Positions 13,901 through 26,620 of a stretch of DNA of 64,000 bases are shown one piece after another (positions within the stretch are counted from its first letter, which is position 1; each line of letters opens with the position of its first letter). Source of the DNA: Himantopus leucocephalus (Eukaryota; Chordata; Aves; Charadriiformes; Recurvirostridae); contig RSEF01000017.1 of NCBI GenBank assembly GCA_003993805.1, forward strand, positions 12,346,576 to 12,410,575, given 5' to 3'. The notes below the pieces were generated by a model. That model was not told the origin of the DNA and ran no database searches. It was given only the letters and a program-made list of their open reading frames with translations. The translations under genes and the position numbers were made by a program.

Positions 13901-16900
13901 CAAAATGAGAGAGGCAACACGGCTGGCTCTTGGGTCGCTGCTTTCAGTTTTATTTAAAATTCTAATTCTCAACGCAATTCACCTTCACTCTATGACTCCT
14001 GTTACTACATAACGCTCCGATGCGAGTCCAAGAATAACTATGTTTTTAGAAGAGTTCTTTTTTATCTTTAAAGCAACCAAACAACAGTAGCAACCTACCT
14101 TACTCTATTCAAGATAATGTGCAAAGGAACAGCAAAGGCACCATTCACCACGCTAAAATCTCAAACAACTACAAAACAAACCTATCAAAGTTCAAGATTA
14201 GTTACACAGATTTATAAAATATTTATCTTTTACTCTCCTATCCTCTCCCAAGTATTTGGCCCCCGACCTGCAAATTGTGATGAAAATTTTCCTTGTAAGT
14301 ACTGCCAGAATGAATTTAAAAGAACTTAAAGCAAACAGTATATAAAAAAAAAAGAAAACCAGAAACCCTTCCATTTTACGTCACTGTAAGAGATTGAGGC
14401 TTGGATGCGACCTTGAGACATGCGCAACATGTGAAGCAAGGCACTCGTAACCATGGCTGGTCTCACTCCGTTTCCAAGAGGCGCCCGTTTTGCAGTGTTT
14501 CAACACCCACAGCCTCACAAAAAGCCAGAGGGTGAGCAGAAAAATCAATGTTTCAGCTATGAACTTCTCAGACTGTTTAAAACAGCAGTTACCTTTAAGT
14601 CAACATAGCTCCCTTAGCACTGAATTTAGATGAGAATACAACACAAAATATACTGAAGTTTTGGGTTTTCAGNTTCAAGGCAGAAAAGAGAATAAGCATG
14701 AGAACAGGTATGCAAACTAGAGAGAAAAAGAGATTTTTTTTCCCCATTCATATCTTTCTCAGCTTTTGTACTTCAGCTGCAGCTCCTATAGCTATTTCAC
14801 AAAGTTACAGTATATCTGATAAAGAATTCACCAGATATAGAAGAACAATACAACAATATTAACTAAATTACTGAAGAATAGTATAATTCAAGCAGCTACC
14901 TTGAACAGCAAAGTCAGAAAGCTTGGCATGCAAAATAAACTTATATCCTCTATCCCCTAAAATATAAAAACACTAAGTATAATGTTAAAAAACATGGAAA
15001 ACAAGGAGGTAGAACACAGCCAAGACACTGAGGTGACTGATTCAATGCAAGCTGATTCACTGAAAATAATGTATTTTCTGGTTTTAGTCCTCTGTCTTTA
15101 TGCATAGCTTAAGAATAACATCCAGTACAGTTCAATTTAAACATACGAAGTTCTACTTTCCTGGTTTTCATCAATAGCATCTTAGTGTGGGTGAAAAGTG
15201 GAATTTGCAGCAGAGTTCAGAAGCTTTACAATGCCACGTTATGACAAATAAGCCAGCATTCTTTAGGATTGTTAGCTCTTTACAGTCTTTGACATCTGTG
15301 ATTTTTTTTACGTTCACAATTCACACAGTGTACACTTATTGTTTTAAAAACACAGAGCGAGTCCTGAAAAAAAGCCTGGAAAATGCTACAGCCCAATGCC
15401 ATCGTTGCAGGCAGTTGTGTCAGTTGTTTCAGCCTGAGCAGCGTAAGAACTCTAAGAGCAGAAGTGATGTCACCCTGACAGACAGGTGCGAAAGAAGCTG
15501 TGGTTTGACTTTTTCTGAGCACATATACATTGCCTGTATTTTATTGCAGCTTTGGGAAAAAAAAACAAACGTATGAGAAAGATCAATCACTAGCAACCTT
15601 TTTCTTCTCACATATCACATAATTAATCTGCATAATCGTATGTTTGATCTCTACCCAACTTCCCTGTGCAACACACACTCTCAAATGCAATGAGAAGTAT
15701 TTTGCACTCAAAATGAAGCAAAAAAGCCAGTGGAATACTGCATGTTAAAAAAAAAAAGATTTAGGACGACTAAAAAATAGCAACTACAATACCAACCTTT
15801 CTGTTCATTTTAGAACACACTGACAGCCACAGATGTTCCCACTAACCTCAAGAGCCAGAAAAAATGATATTTAGTTGGAGATAATGCTGCCTCAAATTTC
15901 ACCCTCCCTCCTCTTTTCAAGCACGGAGAAGCGCAGATCTCAGGAAGCTGAGTGAATCATTAGACATTGTATGCAAAACCAGGAATCAGACAAAACACAA
16001 GAGTTGAGCTAATGCAATCTTTGTTAACAATCCTTAACAGATTCATAGTTACTGCCAACATAACTTTGCTTTTAATCTTAATTTGAACTGTCTGCTCAGA
16101 GGACAAAACTCTAATTTTAGGCTCTTGTGATAAGCAAATTCTCCAACCCCAGAAACATGCGTCAGGTCCTGGGAAACCGTGGTTTATAAAAGAAATGCTG
16201 ACACTGCCTTAGCTAGCCCATCACAAGAATGTGGCTGGAATGAATTAACTATGAGCGGGTGGTTCATCCATGCTCGGCGGCTGACGCTCCATCAGCATCA
16301 GGCACATCTCTGTGCTGGCTGCACGGGGGAGCGGGACATGCAGGACACAGCACAGGCTGGAGGCTGGGATAAAGACAGCACAGCCAGAGGCTAAACAAAC
16401 TCTGAAGAAGATGCTCCGTACACTTCTGGAGTTCCTCTCTCATTAGGATTCAAACAGAAACAGCTATGCTTACCAGACAAACATAGCACTTTAAAAATAC
16501 GTTGTGAAAGAACTGAAAAAAGGAGAGTTACATTCGGTGCATGCTACTAAAAGCTGTCTGCACTTGGAGTTGGAAAATGAAAGGAAACCCCCATGCCAAG
16601 CTCCATTTGTTAATTTGTTTACCGTGTACACAAAACAGAGTTTGCTCAGTCCTTGACCTTTTAATGTTAAGTAGAGGCCTTTAAAAAGAATACAGTGTTT
16701 CTGTAATTTAATCAGCAATGGGCAAGTCCATGCAGTTACACGTTCTCTAATAAAGTAGCCAAAAATTCTCAGAAATCCCATCAAGTTGTGCTTTAACAAA
16801 ACCGGTAAGTAGAATAAAATTGGGCATATAGATCAAGCTATACCTGCATAACAATACAGGTAAGGACTATTTGATCTCCAACTTGTATTTAAGAAATTAA

Positions 16901-17897
16901 CACGGTCTTTTCTGTCTCTCCAGATCTCTCCTGAGTATTTTTCCTCCTTCTCCTCCTCTCCCCTGAAACGCCTGGAGCAGGCAAAACTACACAGATGAAA
17001 ACCACAAAGTCTCCTTCTAACCATTCAATTTTCACTCAATTTTTGCTAATGCATGTTTTTAAACCAACTTAGCACAGTCTGTCTGTTTACACTTAATTTT
17101 CATCCTTAACTGACACAATCAGCCCTTAAAAATTATCTCCTGGGGATGCTTTAAGCAAAGCAAACGTGTCCTCGCCAACAGGATGGAAAAAAAACCGAGA
17201 GAAACACCGAGGTTACGGTACGTAACCCAAATAAAGATGTCTGGACGCAACGAAACGCCACATTTTATGATCCACCTGGAAGCAACAGGCAACAACCGAC
17301 ACAGCCAGGGCACGGCACGGGAGAGCGGCCGCCGGGCCGGTAAATCGCCGTCAGTCCCGAAGGAGCCCAGCGCAGCCCCGGTAGGGGAACACCGACGGGT
17401 TTCCCGGCTGGACGGGCTGGAGGAGCGAGGCGGGTGCCCCCCGTGCCCCCACCCGGAGCCAGGGGAACTGCCGCGGACGGGCCCCCCCCGCCTGCCCCGG
17501 GGATTCGGCAGCGCCCGGCCCCGTGCGAACCGGGGCGGCCTCACGGCCTCGCTCCCGCCGCCACCCGCGCCTGCTGCCCGGCGGCTCCGTACCCAGGCCG
17601 CGGCCCCCGGCGGGCGGAGGGGGCGGGAGGGCACCGCACCGGGAGGGAGACGCGGCCGGGGCGGGAGGGGGCTGGGGAGGGACGCGCCGGTAACGGGGCG
17701 CGGGAGGGCCGCCAGCTCCCGCACGCCTCTCGCCGGTCAGGGGCGGGGAGAGGCGGTGAAGCCCCGGAGCGGCGGCGGGGCAGCGCCCGCCACGCACCCG
17801 GCAGGCACGGCGGCAGCGGGCCGGGACCGCCGGGCGGCCCGAGGGCGGAGGGGACGGGGGCGGAGGGGACCCCGCCGGCAGCGCGAGCCCCACCTAC
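10977..17897. other. RABGAP1 first intron (5' UTR intron)
   Basis: About 6.9 kb between the putative non-coding first exon and the first coding exon. AT-rich, with a moderately GC-rich stretch at about 16200-16390 of unknown meaning. A single N occurs at 14673. No coding exon or RNA gene was recognised. Confidence 0.55.
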
Positions 17898-17962
17898 CCC
17901 GGCCGCCGCCGACCGCCGCCGCCGCCTCCCGGTGCCGGGCCCTGGGCCGCCGCTGCCGCCCA
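17898..17962 (-). other. RABGAP1: Putative RABGAP1 non-coding first exon
   Basis: On the minus strand a strong donor, GGG|GTAGGTGG, lies at 17897-17896 in the CpG island, just downstream of the E-box. The 5' end is a guess because no transcription start can be read from sequence. The exon would splice to the acceptor at 10977. Confidence 0.4.
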
Positions 17963-17963
17963 C

Positions 17964-17969
17964 CACGTG
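17964..17969. promoter_or_regulatory. E-box CACGTG (USF/MYC/TFE3-type) in the divergent promoter
   Basis: Palindromic CACGTG in the minus-strand context GGTCACGTGG, a high-affinity bHLH-ZIP site. It lies between the two divergent transcription units, so it could act on both. Confidence 0.6.
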
Positions 17970-18411
17970 ACCGGGCGGAGGGGGCGGGCGCCCCGCCAGG
18001 CACTTCCGGGTGCGGGGCGGAGGGCGCGCGAGCGCTTCCGGCGGCCGAACAATGCGGTTCCGAGTCGCCGTCCTGGGCTGCGGCGGCGGCTGTAGGTCCC
18101 GGCGGGCCGGCGGGGCGCGGGCGGCGACCCCGGAGCGGGCCCCGGAGCGGGCGGCGGCTCCCGCTCCCCCCGCGAACCGGGTTCGGAGAGCGGCCCGGCC
18201 CGGCCGGGGGCGCGGCGGGTCGCGGGGCCGCCCGGGGGGCGCGGCTGGCGGCCGGGCCCGGCCCGGCGGTGGGGCGGCGCGACCCCAGGCCCGGGCGGCG
18301 GCTCACGGCGGCTCTCCTCCCCTCTCTAGGTCCGTAGCCGGAGGCCGCGGCGGGCGCTGCGGTAGGAGCGGCCGCGGGTGCCAGCGGGGGGACGCGGCCC
18401 GGCGCTACAGG

Positions 18412-20635
18412 TACCTGCCCCGTCCCTCCCGCGGGGCCGGGGAGCGGGGCGGCGGGGCCGGGCGGGCGCCGACAGCGGCCTCCCCCGCGTTGGCAAAGGA
18501 GTTGGTGTTTGGGTATTGCTTTGAAAAGCTGCGTAGGCTGTCGTCTGAGCTGCCCCGGAACATCGTTTTCCCGGTTACCGGCTGACCAGGAGCCAGGCCT
18601 GGTCTGCCGCCCTCCCGAGAAGGGAGCTGGGGGCTCGAGCGATGGCTTTTCTTTCTCGGAGAGCAGTGGTAGTGGAAACTGAACGTGTGTCAAGGCAAGT
18701 CACTTCTTTTCTGTTTTCAGTTTCTCTTATAACCTGCCCGAGGAGCGCTGAGCGGCTGGGGTATGGTGTCTGGGTCACAGCACAGCGTTACCTTGGCACG
18801 GGCACTTCACCGCATTCCTATGGTACTATCCCAAGGTGGAAAAAACAGGCTCACAAGTAGACTTTCTTCATAGCTTCTAAGAGAAAACACAAAAAGAAAC
18901 AGTTGAAATTCACTGAAGATACTTCATGATGATGTGTTGGTACCGTTTATATTTGCCGAAGGCTATTGGCTCACAAAATTAAACTTTTTGCTCTCAAAAT
19001 GGGGATGAGTCAGGCAGCACTGAAGACAGGATGACTAAGAGACTGGCAGCTCTACTTTCTGTAGATTCAGCAGGACTGGTTATGCTGCACAGTGATGCTA
19101 CTTCTGTTTCCAAACTTTGTGGTCCCTTGTTTCTGACTGCTTTTGAAATCCGTTTCAAACCTTCACATGCTGTACGCTGGAAGATATACTTGATGAGCTT
19201 GAGTACTGAGGAGGTCAAGTCTCTGAGTGATGTCTGATCAGCAAATTGAAACAACCCTGATTATCAACAGATACTTCTAAAAATGTTCTTCTTTGAACCC
19301 TTGTCCCATGTATTCATTCATTTACACTAGGCATGAGTCCATTTCCAGTTGTGTACACTGAGCTGATATTTCATGCCCCAAGAGAGCTGTATCTGCTTTT
19401 ATCTATAAACTTCAAAGCTTCCTTTCAAGCTTTATGTGGTGTTTGCAATAGTTGTGAGGTGTGAGTTTTGCTTTGTTTTGTTATTTTATCTCACCAAATC
19501 TTGCATCATTTAGTCTCCTGTGATTTCTTCACTTCCTGCAATCCCAGTTCTCTGGCAGGATTGCGTGAACAGCGTTTCATCAAGAATCAGTGTAGTCTTA
19601 TAAATTCTTAAAAGAACTGTTGAAAGACAGAAGATTGATACTTGTTTTATGGAAGATGCACTGTTCTTCATTTCAAATACTATCAAACAAGAACAAACTT
19701 CCTAGAGGAGTGATCTTCCAAAGAAGACAAGAAACAAGGCTTCCGACATTCCCCGGGTATTCAAAACAGGGAGCTAGAAGGAGTGATTTATATAGCGAGG
19801 GGCCAGACAGATTTTTTTTCTGTGATCTTTTTAAAAACATAACCAAAACAACACACGGCAAATCAAGCCCTGCAAAAAAACCTTAAAAGACAATTTAAAA
19901 GGATGCGTTAAACCCAGTGTTGCAGGCGTCGCAAAGCTTGCATAGTCCTTCCTGCTCCGTGAGTGGCTTGTTGAAATTACGCTTACTGCCAACGAGATGT
20001 GTTTTCTGTCTGTCGATATTCCTGCAAATCGTGGAGTGTCCTAGAGGAACTGTAGCGGTTGTTCTTGGACTGTAACTCTTAGGAGCAGTAAACGATAGAC
20101 GCAGAAGGTTTAAGAGGGATGTTTGCATGTCTGGCAAGTGCCGTGTTCTGTCTCACCTTGAATTCATTCGTTATGAAAGCTATTTAGGCATTAAAGGAAA
20201 TCAAGAACAAAAATCTAAAGGAACATCATTGTTATTTGGTAAAGACAAAATCTCTGAGGAGTTTTAATGTGGAAGCAAAGCTTAACAAGAGCTAAGGCTG
20301 CTAAAAATACTTCCATGGTTTCCCTTTAAATTCCAGACAAGTAGTGTGGAAAACATTTTAACTCTTTAGGATACTGCTTCAGGAGAATTTCTGTCGTATC
20401 ACCTTTACTTTATAGTCAAGCTGCATTAAATTAAAAAAAGGTAAAAGGTATTGTAAGGCGAAGTGTAAACTTGATTTTTTTTTTTTTACTTTTAACTTGT
20501 AATGGACTTTAGTATTTGTCTAGGATAAAACTTAACATCTGATTAAACACACTATATTATTACTTTAGACACTTCTAATTTGCATTTTAGAAAACAAAAA
20601 AAGTTCTCACTTTTTTTTTTGCTGCTTTTCCTTAG
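18412..20635. other. ZBTB26 5' UTR intron region
   Basis: Sequence between the CpG island and the ZBTB26 coding exon. A good donor candidate, CTACAG|GTACCT, is at 18411, with weaker candidates upstream, so the first-exon structure is not settled. The acceptor is cttttccttag, ending at 20635. No conserved coding was recognised inside. Confidence 0.5.
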
Positions 20636-21962
20636 GTGTGTCAAAATGTCAGAAAGATCAGATATTCTTCACTTCAAATTTGACAATTATGGGGATTCGA
20701 TGTTACAGAAAATGAACAAACTGAGGGAAGAAAACAAATTTTGTGATGTCGTGGTCCATATAGATGACGTTGAAGTTCGTGGGCATAAAATTGTATTTGC
20801 TGCTGGCTCTCCCTTTTTAAGAGATCAGTTCTTACTAAATGACTCCAGAGATGTAAAAATCTCTATACTGCAGAGTTCAGAAGTGGGGAGGCAGCTGCTT
20901 CTATCCTGTTACAGTGGCGTTCTGGAGTTTCCTGAAATGGAACTGGTAAACTACTTGACTGCTGCAAGCTTTCTGCAGATGAGCCACATTGTTGAGCGAT
21001 GTACACAGGCCCTCTGGAAGTTTATAAAACCGAAGCAGCCGTTGGAGAGCAAGGAGTGTGAACAGCAAAGTGACTCCTCGGAGCTGAAGGACCACCAAGG
21101 AGACGATGACTCTCTGCAGCAAGATTCGCCTTGTATTCAACCTTCAGAAGACAGTATGGACATGGAGGATAGTGATATTCAGATCATCAAGGTGGAGTCC
21201 ATTGGGGAGGTGACAGAAGTTAGGAATAAGAAGGATCAGAACCAGTTTATTTCTTCCGAACAAACTGCACTGCATTCCTCAGAGCCTCAACACTTTCTTA
21301 TCAACTCCACTGTTGAAAACAGAGCAAGTGAAATAGAGCAAAACCACCTCCACAACTATGCCCTTTCATACGCTGGCAGTGATAACATCATTCTGGCCTC
21401 TAAAGATATGTTTGGGCCTAACAACCGAGGTATAGACAAAGGCCTCCAGTGGCACCATCAGTGTCCAAAGTGCACAAGAGTATTTCGGCATCTGGAAAAC
21501 TATGCTAATCACTTAAAGATGCATAAACTATTTATGTGTCTACTCTGTGGCAAGACATTCACTCAGAAAGGCAATCTCCACCGGCACATGAGAGTGCACG
21601 CAGGCATCAAACCGTTCCAATGTAAGATCTGTGGGAAAACATTCTCTCAGAAATGTTCCTTACAGGACCATCTCAACCTGCACAGTGGGGACAAGCCCCA
21701 TAAGTGTAACTACTGTGACATGGTTTTTGCGCATAAACCCGTTCTGAGGAAACATCTTAAACAGCTACACGGTAAAAATAGCTTTGACAATGCCAATGAA
21801 AGAAACGTTCAAGACATAACAGTGGACTTCGATTCATTCACATGTAGCGCTGCTACAGACAGTAAGGTCTGTCAGCAAGCTGATGCAAGCCAGGTACTCG
21901 ATGCAGGGAAGCTGCCTCAGGCTGTGCTCAGTTTAAGAAACGATAGTACCTGCGTCAATTAA
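20636..21962 (+). CDS. ZBTB26: Zinc finger and BTB domain-containing protein 26
   Basis: Predicted nuclear BTB zinc-finger transcription factor. The coding region is 20646-21962, one exon, 438 residues, close to the human protein in length and sequence. The exon begins after a pyrimidine-rich tract and AG at 20635; the start ATG at 20646 has A at -3 and gives the conserved MSERSDILHFKF. The BTB/POZ dimerisation domain covers about residues 15-130 (FCDVVVHIDD, GHKIVFAAGS, YLTAASFLQM). An acidic linker follows, then four C2H2 fingers starting at Cys273, Cys298, Cys326 and Cys354, the last ending at His375. The tail ends LRNDSTCVN. ZBTB6, 4.6 kb downstream, is a paralogue with the same layout. 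The in-frame extension upstream to 20580 runs through the acceptor tract and is not coding. Confidence 0.96.
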
Positions 21963-23811
21963 GCAATTAAAAACAGCCCTTTGTAGGGATCGTGACTGAG
22001 AGGAGCAAAGAGTTGGTTTGGGATCTTACCTAAACTAGTGGTATGCTCTGAAAGGCTGCGGATGGATGGATGGCGGGTTGGATTGCAAAACCTGGCAGGT
22101 CTTCAGCCATCATTCTTAGTCTTACTTGATAATTTTCTGTGAATAGCAATCTTCCTTCAGGTTTCTGTCTGTGTCTCTACTGTGGATTATGGGGTTAATT
22201 GTTTCATTTCTCTCTGATTAGGAGACTCAAGACTAACACCTTTTGAAAGACTGTTGCTGTGGGCTGCAAGTAAACCATCTGCTGAACAGTTAGAGGCCTC
22301 TCTGTGTCTGGGCAGATGGAGGAAAGAGCAAAGAGGAGAAGTCTGTGAGATAACCCAATTATTTTTTTTTTTAAAGCACTGGATAACTGAAAGCACTCCA
22401 TATAGTTAAATTTAAACTTACCTCTTAAAATTGTCTTTCTCTGATCTTACCCCTAGACCCCTACAGTTGAAATGAAGTATTTTTTATCACTTTTTTGCCC
22501 TTTCTAAACTATTTCAAGAAACTTCTGCTGCCAATCAGCGCTATCTTAAAAGCTCTCAGGGTTTTTAACCTCAACATGCATTATGAAAAGATAAAACCCT
22601 AAGTGATTTGGCAGGGTTAGCTGATTATTGCGTAGAACTGTTCAAAATGAGAATAAATTGCAGCTCTGGAATGTGAGAGGCCAGTGCCTGGAGTGCGAGT
22701 ATGACCTATTTCTTTTGCTGTCATACCTAGGATTTTTAAAGGGCGCTTACCAGTGTGTGTACTGAGACGAGCTAAACACTTCAAAACTAAAAATTATCAT
22801 CCATCTTCCACAAATTTTGCATTACATAAGCCACAACAGTTGTTGGTTTTAGAGCAAAGCTGGAGTGGAGAAATACGCTTTTTGACACTGTGAAAAGAAT
22901 CTGTTTTAAAAGCTGCAATGTATAACAACTCCATGCTTTGCTTTTTTTTTCCGTTTTTTTTTCCCCCCCTTAGTTCTTGTATGTCTCTCCTTGATATCTA
23001 ATAAGGGCCACGTGTCAGTTAACTTGAAAAAAGGAACAAAAATACCTACCATACGAACATTAACAACTTAAAGTTTTTTGATTTCTTGGACATTTGAAGA
23101 ATACTTTTTTTTTTTAAGTGACCTGCGTAGTTCATGACCGTTAGTGTTTTACAGAGCCTAGGATGAGGTATAGGTAGCACAATTTCCATAGGTTAATATA
23201 TCAGCTATTGACTGTACTCAGCAATACCTCTTGTATACCGCCTTAAACATCAAATGTAGCGGGAATGGCATGTTAATTGGGACTCTGGGATTATACCATA
23301 TTGCTTCTCAAAAGTGCCGTGGAATTATCTGCATCCCAATCAGGCTGAAAGACACTAATTTATCTGAGGAACACCATTCCCAGTAGAACAGCACTCTTAT
23401 TACATTGAAGTGTAGCATAGACTAATAATCAAATGGCTGATCCTCGGTAGAGAACTGCTGTTTGTATTTGGAATAAGTATTTCTTCCAATGCAGCTCTTT
23501 TCCACAAGGTTTGCCGTGAGGCTGAGATTATGCTTCCTACCTAAAAGCAGTACTGTTTGTGTGTTTGAATGAGGGGGTGGGGGTGAAAGGCTGCTATTGT
23601 ATGGTTAAAAATGCTAAACAGGTATGACCAAAGGTGTGTTAGAGCAAAAAATGTTTTGTATGTAATTATCAAAAGTTGGTCTTGCTCTTCAGATATGTGT
23701 GTGTAGAAGCCAGGATTTCCTTATGCAGACATTACACTGATGGACGATAAAACGTGTTAATGTTGCAGAACGTTTTCAGAAATCCACATACTTTCAAGTA
23801 GAAAAGCAAGG

Positions 23812-23826
23812 TGATTCTGTGAATCG
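23812..23826 (+). promoter_or_regulatory. Candidate constitutive decay element (CDE) stem-loop in ZBTB26 3' UTR
   Basis: GATTC-TGT-GAATC forms a perfect 5-bp stem, extended by a U-G pair at 23812/23826, with a pyrimidine-purine-pyrimidine triloop. It contains the UUCYRYGAA core recognised by the ROQ domain of roquin proteins. Function is inferred from the motif only. Confidence 0.5.
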
Positions 23827-24295
23827 GTTTTTGCAATTGAGTTCTAAAACTACTGTACTTGACTGTTACATGGACAGCTATGAAGTAAGCAATGGAAATG
23901 GAGTCAGGGCATTACATCTTTCAAGTTGTAGCAAATATATTTAGGCCTAAAATTTAACTATTTGGAACTTTTTAAAATTATTGTTCAGGTTCCTGGGGCA
24001 GGAAATAGGTTTGCATGGGAAGAAAAACTGTTTTTCCTCTTAAAGTCACCCACTTCCAGAGTCGTTTTGAGCTAAAACTGACCGTGACAGTTGCATCTGA
24101 CACTTGCATTCTGTCTTCAGGCAGAATCTTCTGTATTGTTCAAACTTTTTGATAATATACTATTCACTATATGGAAATAAGTTCTAGTGCTAATGTCGAA
24201 ATGAAGAATAGACACGGAGAATAAGAGCTTGCAGAGCCAGGTCAACGTGCTGTAAGGGACTAGTGAACGATCTAACCAGATGTGACTACGGACAC

Positions 24296-24301
24296 AATAA
24301 A
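24296..24301 (+). terminator. Candidate ZBTB26 poly(A) signal AATAAA
   Basis: A canonical hexamer in the gene's orientation, followed about 30 bp later by a second AATAAA (near 24328). Which one is used cannot be decided here. Confidence 0.45.
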
Positions 24302-24329
24302 GAAAATGGTCTTCTGCCAGAGAAAGGAA

Positions 24330-25850
24330 TAAAACCTATATAAATGCTAGAAAAAGTGGCAGCAAAATGGACAGTATTGAAAGCTTTGTCTATCTGGGAA
24401 GGGTTTTTTTTTTTGTGGAATCATAACACTGTAATGTTACTGCAAGGAGAATACAGCTTGTTGAAGGAGCCATGGGTGACCTGAAGCTGATATGAAGAGA
24501 CAAGGGCTTTCCTAAGAAACAAAGAAATGATTTGGTCAAGAAACATAGGTTTTCAGTCCACCCTGTGCTGTGGTGATGTCAACGTCTGAGAAGGCTGAGA
24601 CTGCTGGCTGTTCAGTTAAAAGGCTGCTTGTGCTCATTTGGTGAGACCGTGGCAGAAATAAATAGGAAAAAGCAGAGATGCAGAAGACTGCTTCTTCAAT
24701 GAAAATGGACGCATCTGTTGGATGAAAAGTGACTTCTTACTGATGTCTGTGCTTTTGGCCTAGCAAAAGGGTGCAGACCAAAAGATTTATGCAGGAGACG
24801 GCTGCGTGACTCCAGAAACACTGGAGATCTAAGAGGGCAATATGCTGATGGCACGGTGCAAAGTTCATCTAAGACTTGGCCCTATATGGAATAGACAAGT
24901 GAAGAGTATAGAAGAGGTATTAGAAAAGAAAAATCTGGATAATGCTTCTTCTCTGAATTACAGATTATAACGGAGTGAGAATTATTATAAATGGAATATA
25001 CAGAGGCAGCTTGATTATAGAATAAGATGAACTTAATTGTCCATGTATGTAAAATGTTGTCTTCATTGCAATGTTCCGGTTAGTGAAAGACTAGATCCAT
25101 TGGTTGTTGCTACTGATGCTGCGTATTCAGATGAGGACTATGGCAGTTATCATAATCTGTGTGTTAATGTGTAGAATACTATTTGCTGGTAAGTGGATAG
25201 TCTCACAACTTAATGTGCTGTACAACTTCCTGCATATCCTAAAAATAACTGAAGTCTATTACAAAAATATTTTAATAACTCCTTGAATATATTAGGATTT
25301 TTTTTTATGTTGGCATTTTATTTATTTATTTTATATAGAAGAAAATCTTAGAACTCGTAGGTTTACCAGAGGTTTAGGTTCACCGCTTTTATGAGTGGTG
25401 GTAGCGTGTGTAGCATGTGTTCCTGCAGCATATGGTGCAGCTGCACAGCCTCCTGTATAGATCAGGGATGAGTCTTTCCTTAATTTATTTTTCTTTTAGA
25501 AGACATGTTTTGCAAGTTAGTTAACTGATCAAATTGAAGTGTCATACTTTTTCTCCCCTAGCTTTTTTGGCAAAACTTAGATAGCTGCCGCTGAACTTAA
25601 GTTGAAATAACTGTGTGGGGCTGATTCTGGTTCTGGAGTCATTGGGAGGAGTAAAGGCAAGGAGGGAGATTCAAAATGCGATACAAACTGAAACTGTTGA
25701 AAGAATTCTAAAGTCACGTTAAATGTTGATTTTTTTTTTAAAATCAAAGGGAGGAAAATAGCCGGCCCTCCCGGCTTGGTAAGGGTTGGGAAGGCAGAAT
25801 GGACGTTTTTCCTTTGAGATTGTATAATCGACGGACTGAGCATTAGCTAC
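24330..25850. other. ZBTB26-ZBTB6 intergenic region
   Basis: AT-rich sequence without a recognisable gene or repeat. It could include a longer ZBTB26 3' UTR, since another AATAAA is near 24657. Confidence 0.5.
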
Positions 25851-25899
25851 CTCTTCAGTGACTGGGCAAAAGTCTTATCCTACGTGTGATTACCAAAGC

Positions 25900-26620
25900 A
25901 GACGGGTCGGAGCAGCTTCCTCCCCGCTCCGGGGCCGGGACGATGGCCGGGGAGAAGCCGGCTGCCCGGCCCGGAGCCGGGGCCCGGCGGTGCGCCTTTC
26001 CCTCGGCGTGTCCTCGCTGACGGCGCCCGCCCCCGCGGCGGGGCGACGAGGAGCTCCCGGGCAACCGCTCTCCGAGATGCCTTACGGGGGCGGCGGCCCG
26101 GGGCGCCCCGGGCCAATACGTTGCTACCTCTACCGGGCGTTTGGCGAGGCGCGCCCCGTTGTCGGTGCGGTGCGGTGTCCCCCAGCGGCAGCCGCTGTAG
26201 CAGTGCCAAGTCTTCTAATAAACGTGCTGCTAACACTGTCTCCCGCCGCCTCTCATTTCCCGCCGCGGTAACGGCGCCCCGGGGGCGGGGGGGGGAGGGC
26301 GGACCGCGCTGAAGCCACTTCCGGCGCCGCTGCCGGAAGGGGCGGGCGCCCCGGGGGAAGCGCTTCCGGGGCGCTGCGGTACCGGCGGCGGAGCACGCAC
26401 CGGCTGCAGGGACCGGCCGGGCCGCGGCCGGTGAGTGGGGCGGGCGGAGGGAGGGGGGGCGAGGCGGCTCGGCGGGGCCCGTCAGCCGCTGGAGGGGGGA
26501 AGCGAGGCGGCGGCTGGGCCCTGCCGGCGAGGGTGGCCTGGGCTCGGCGTGACTCTCCCCGGCGGTGCCCGCTGCCTCCCCCGCTCCGGGAGCGGAGCCA
26601 TGGCGGCGGACTCGGAGGTG
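25900..26620 (+). promoter_or_regulatory. CpG island promoter of ZBTB6
   Basis: A dense CpG stretch directly upstream of ZBTB6. Three ETS-type cores lie within 53 bp: acttccgg 26317-26324 (+), ccggaag 26333-26339 (-) and cttccgg 26363-26369 (+). A donor-like GCGGCCG|GTGAGT at 26431 probably ends a short non-coding first exon. Confidence 0.75.

Larger units (their letters stand above)
17290..18500. promoter_or_regulatory. CpG island: divergent promoter of RABGAP1 (-) and ZBTB26 (+)
   Basis: A very GC- and CpG-rich stretch between the divergent genes. It contains an E-box CACGTG at 17964-17969 in the minus-strand context GGTCACGTGG, and ETS-type cores at 18001-18010 (cacttccggg) and about 18033-18040 (gcttccgg). 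No TATA box was seen. The two genes start on opposite sides of this island, so a bidirectional CpG promoter is the simplest reading. Confidence 0.8.
21963..24320 (+). other. ZBTB26: ZBTB26 3' UTR (extent inferred)
   Basis: Non-coding sequence after the stop codon. Poly(A) signals AATAAA occur at 24296-24301 and again about 30 bp downstream, so a UTR of about 2.3 kb is plausible; an alternative lies near 22653. It contains a CDE-like stem-loop at 23813-23825. The boundary is not proven by sequence. Confidence 0.5.

Noticed and set aside
15187..15576. 129-codon plus-strand open frame in RABGAP1 intron 1
   Set aside because: Low-complexity intronic sequence with overlapping frames on the other strand and no recognisable domain.
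17119..18693. Several long open frames (up to 384 codons) on both strands in the CpG island
   Set aside because: They are Gly/Arg/Pro/Ala-rich products of GC-rich sequence with few stop codons, overlap each other in many frames and match no family.
20580..20645. 22-codon in-frame extension upstream of the ZBTB26 start
   Set aside because: It runs through the poly-pyrimidine tract and the AG splice acceptor at 20635, so it is intron; the conserved protein starts at 20646.
26435..26599. 55-codon in-frame N-terminal extension of ZBTB6
   Set aside because: It lies in GC-rich leader or intron downstream of a donor at 26431 and does not match the conserved MAADSEV start.
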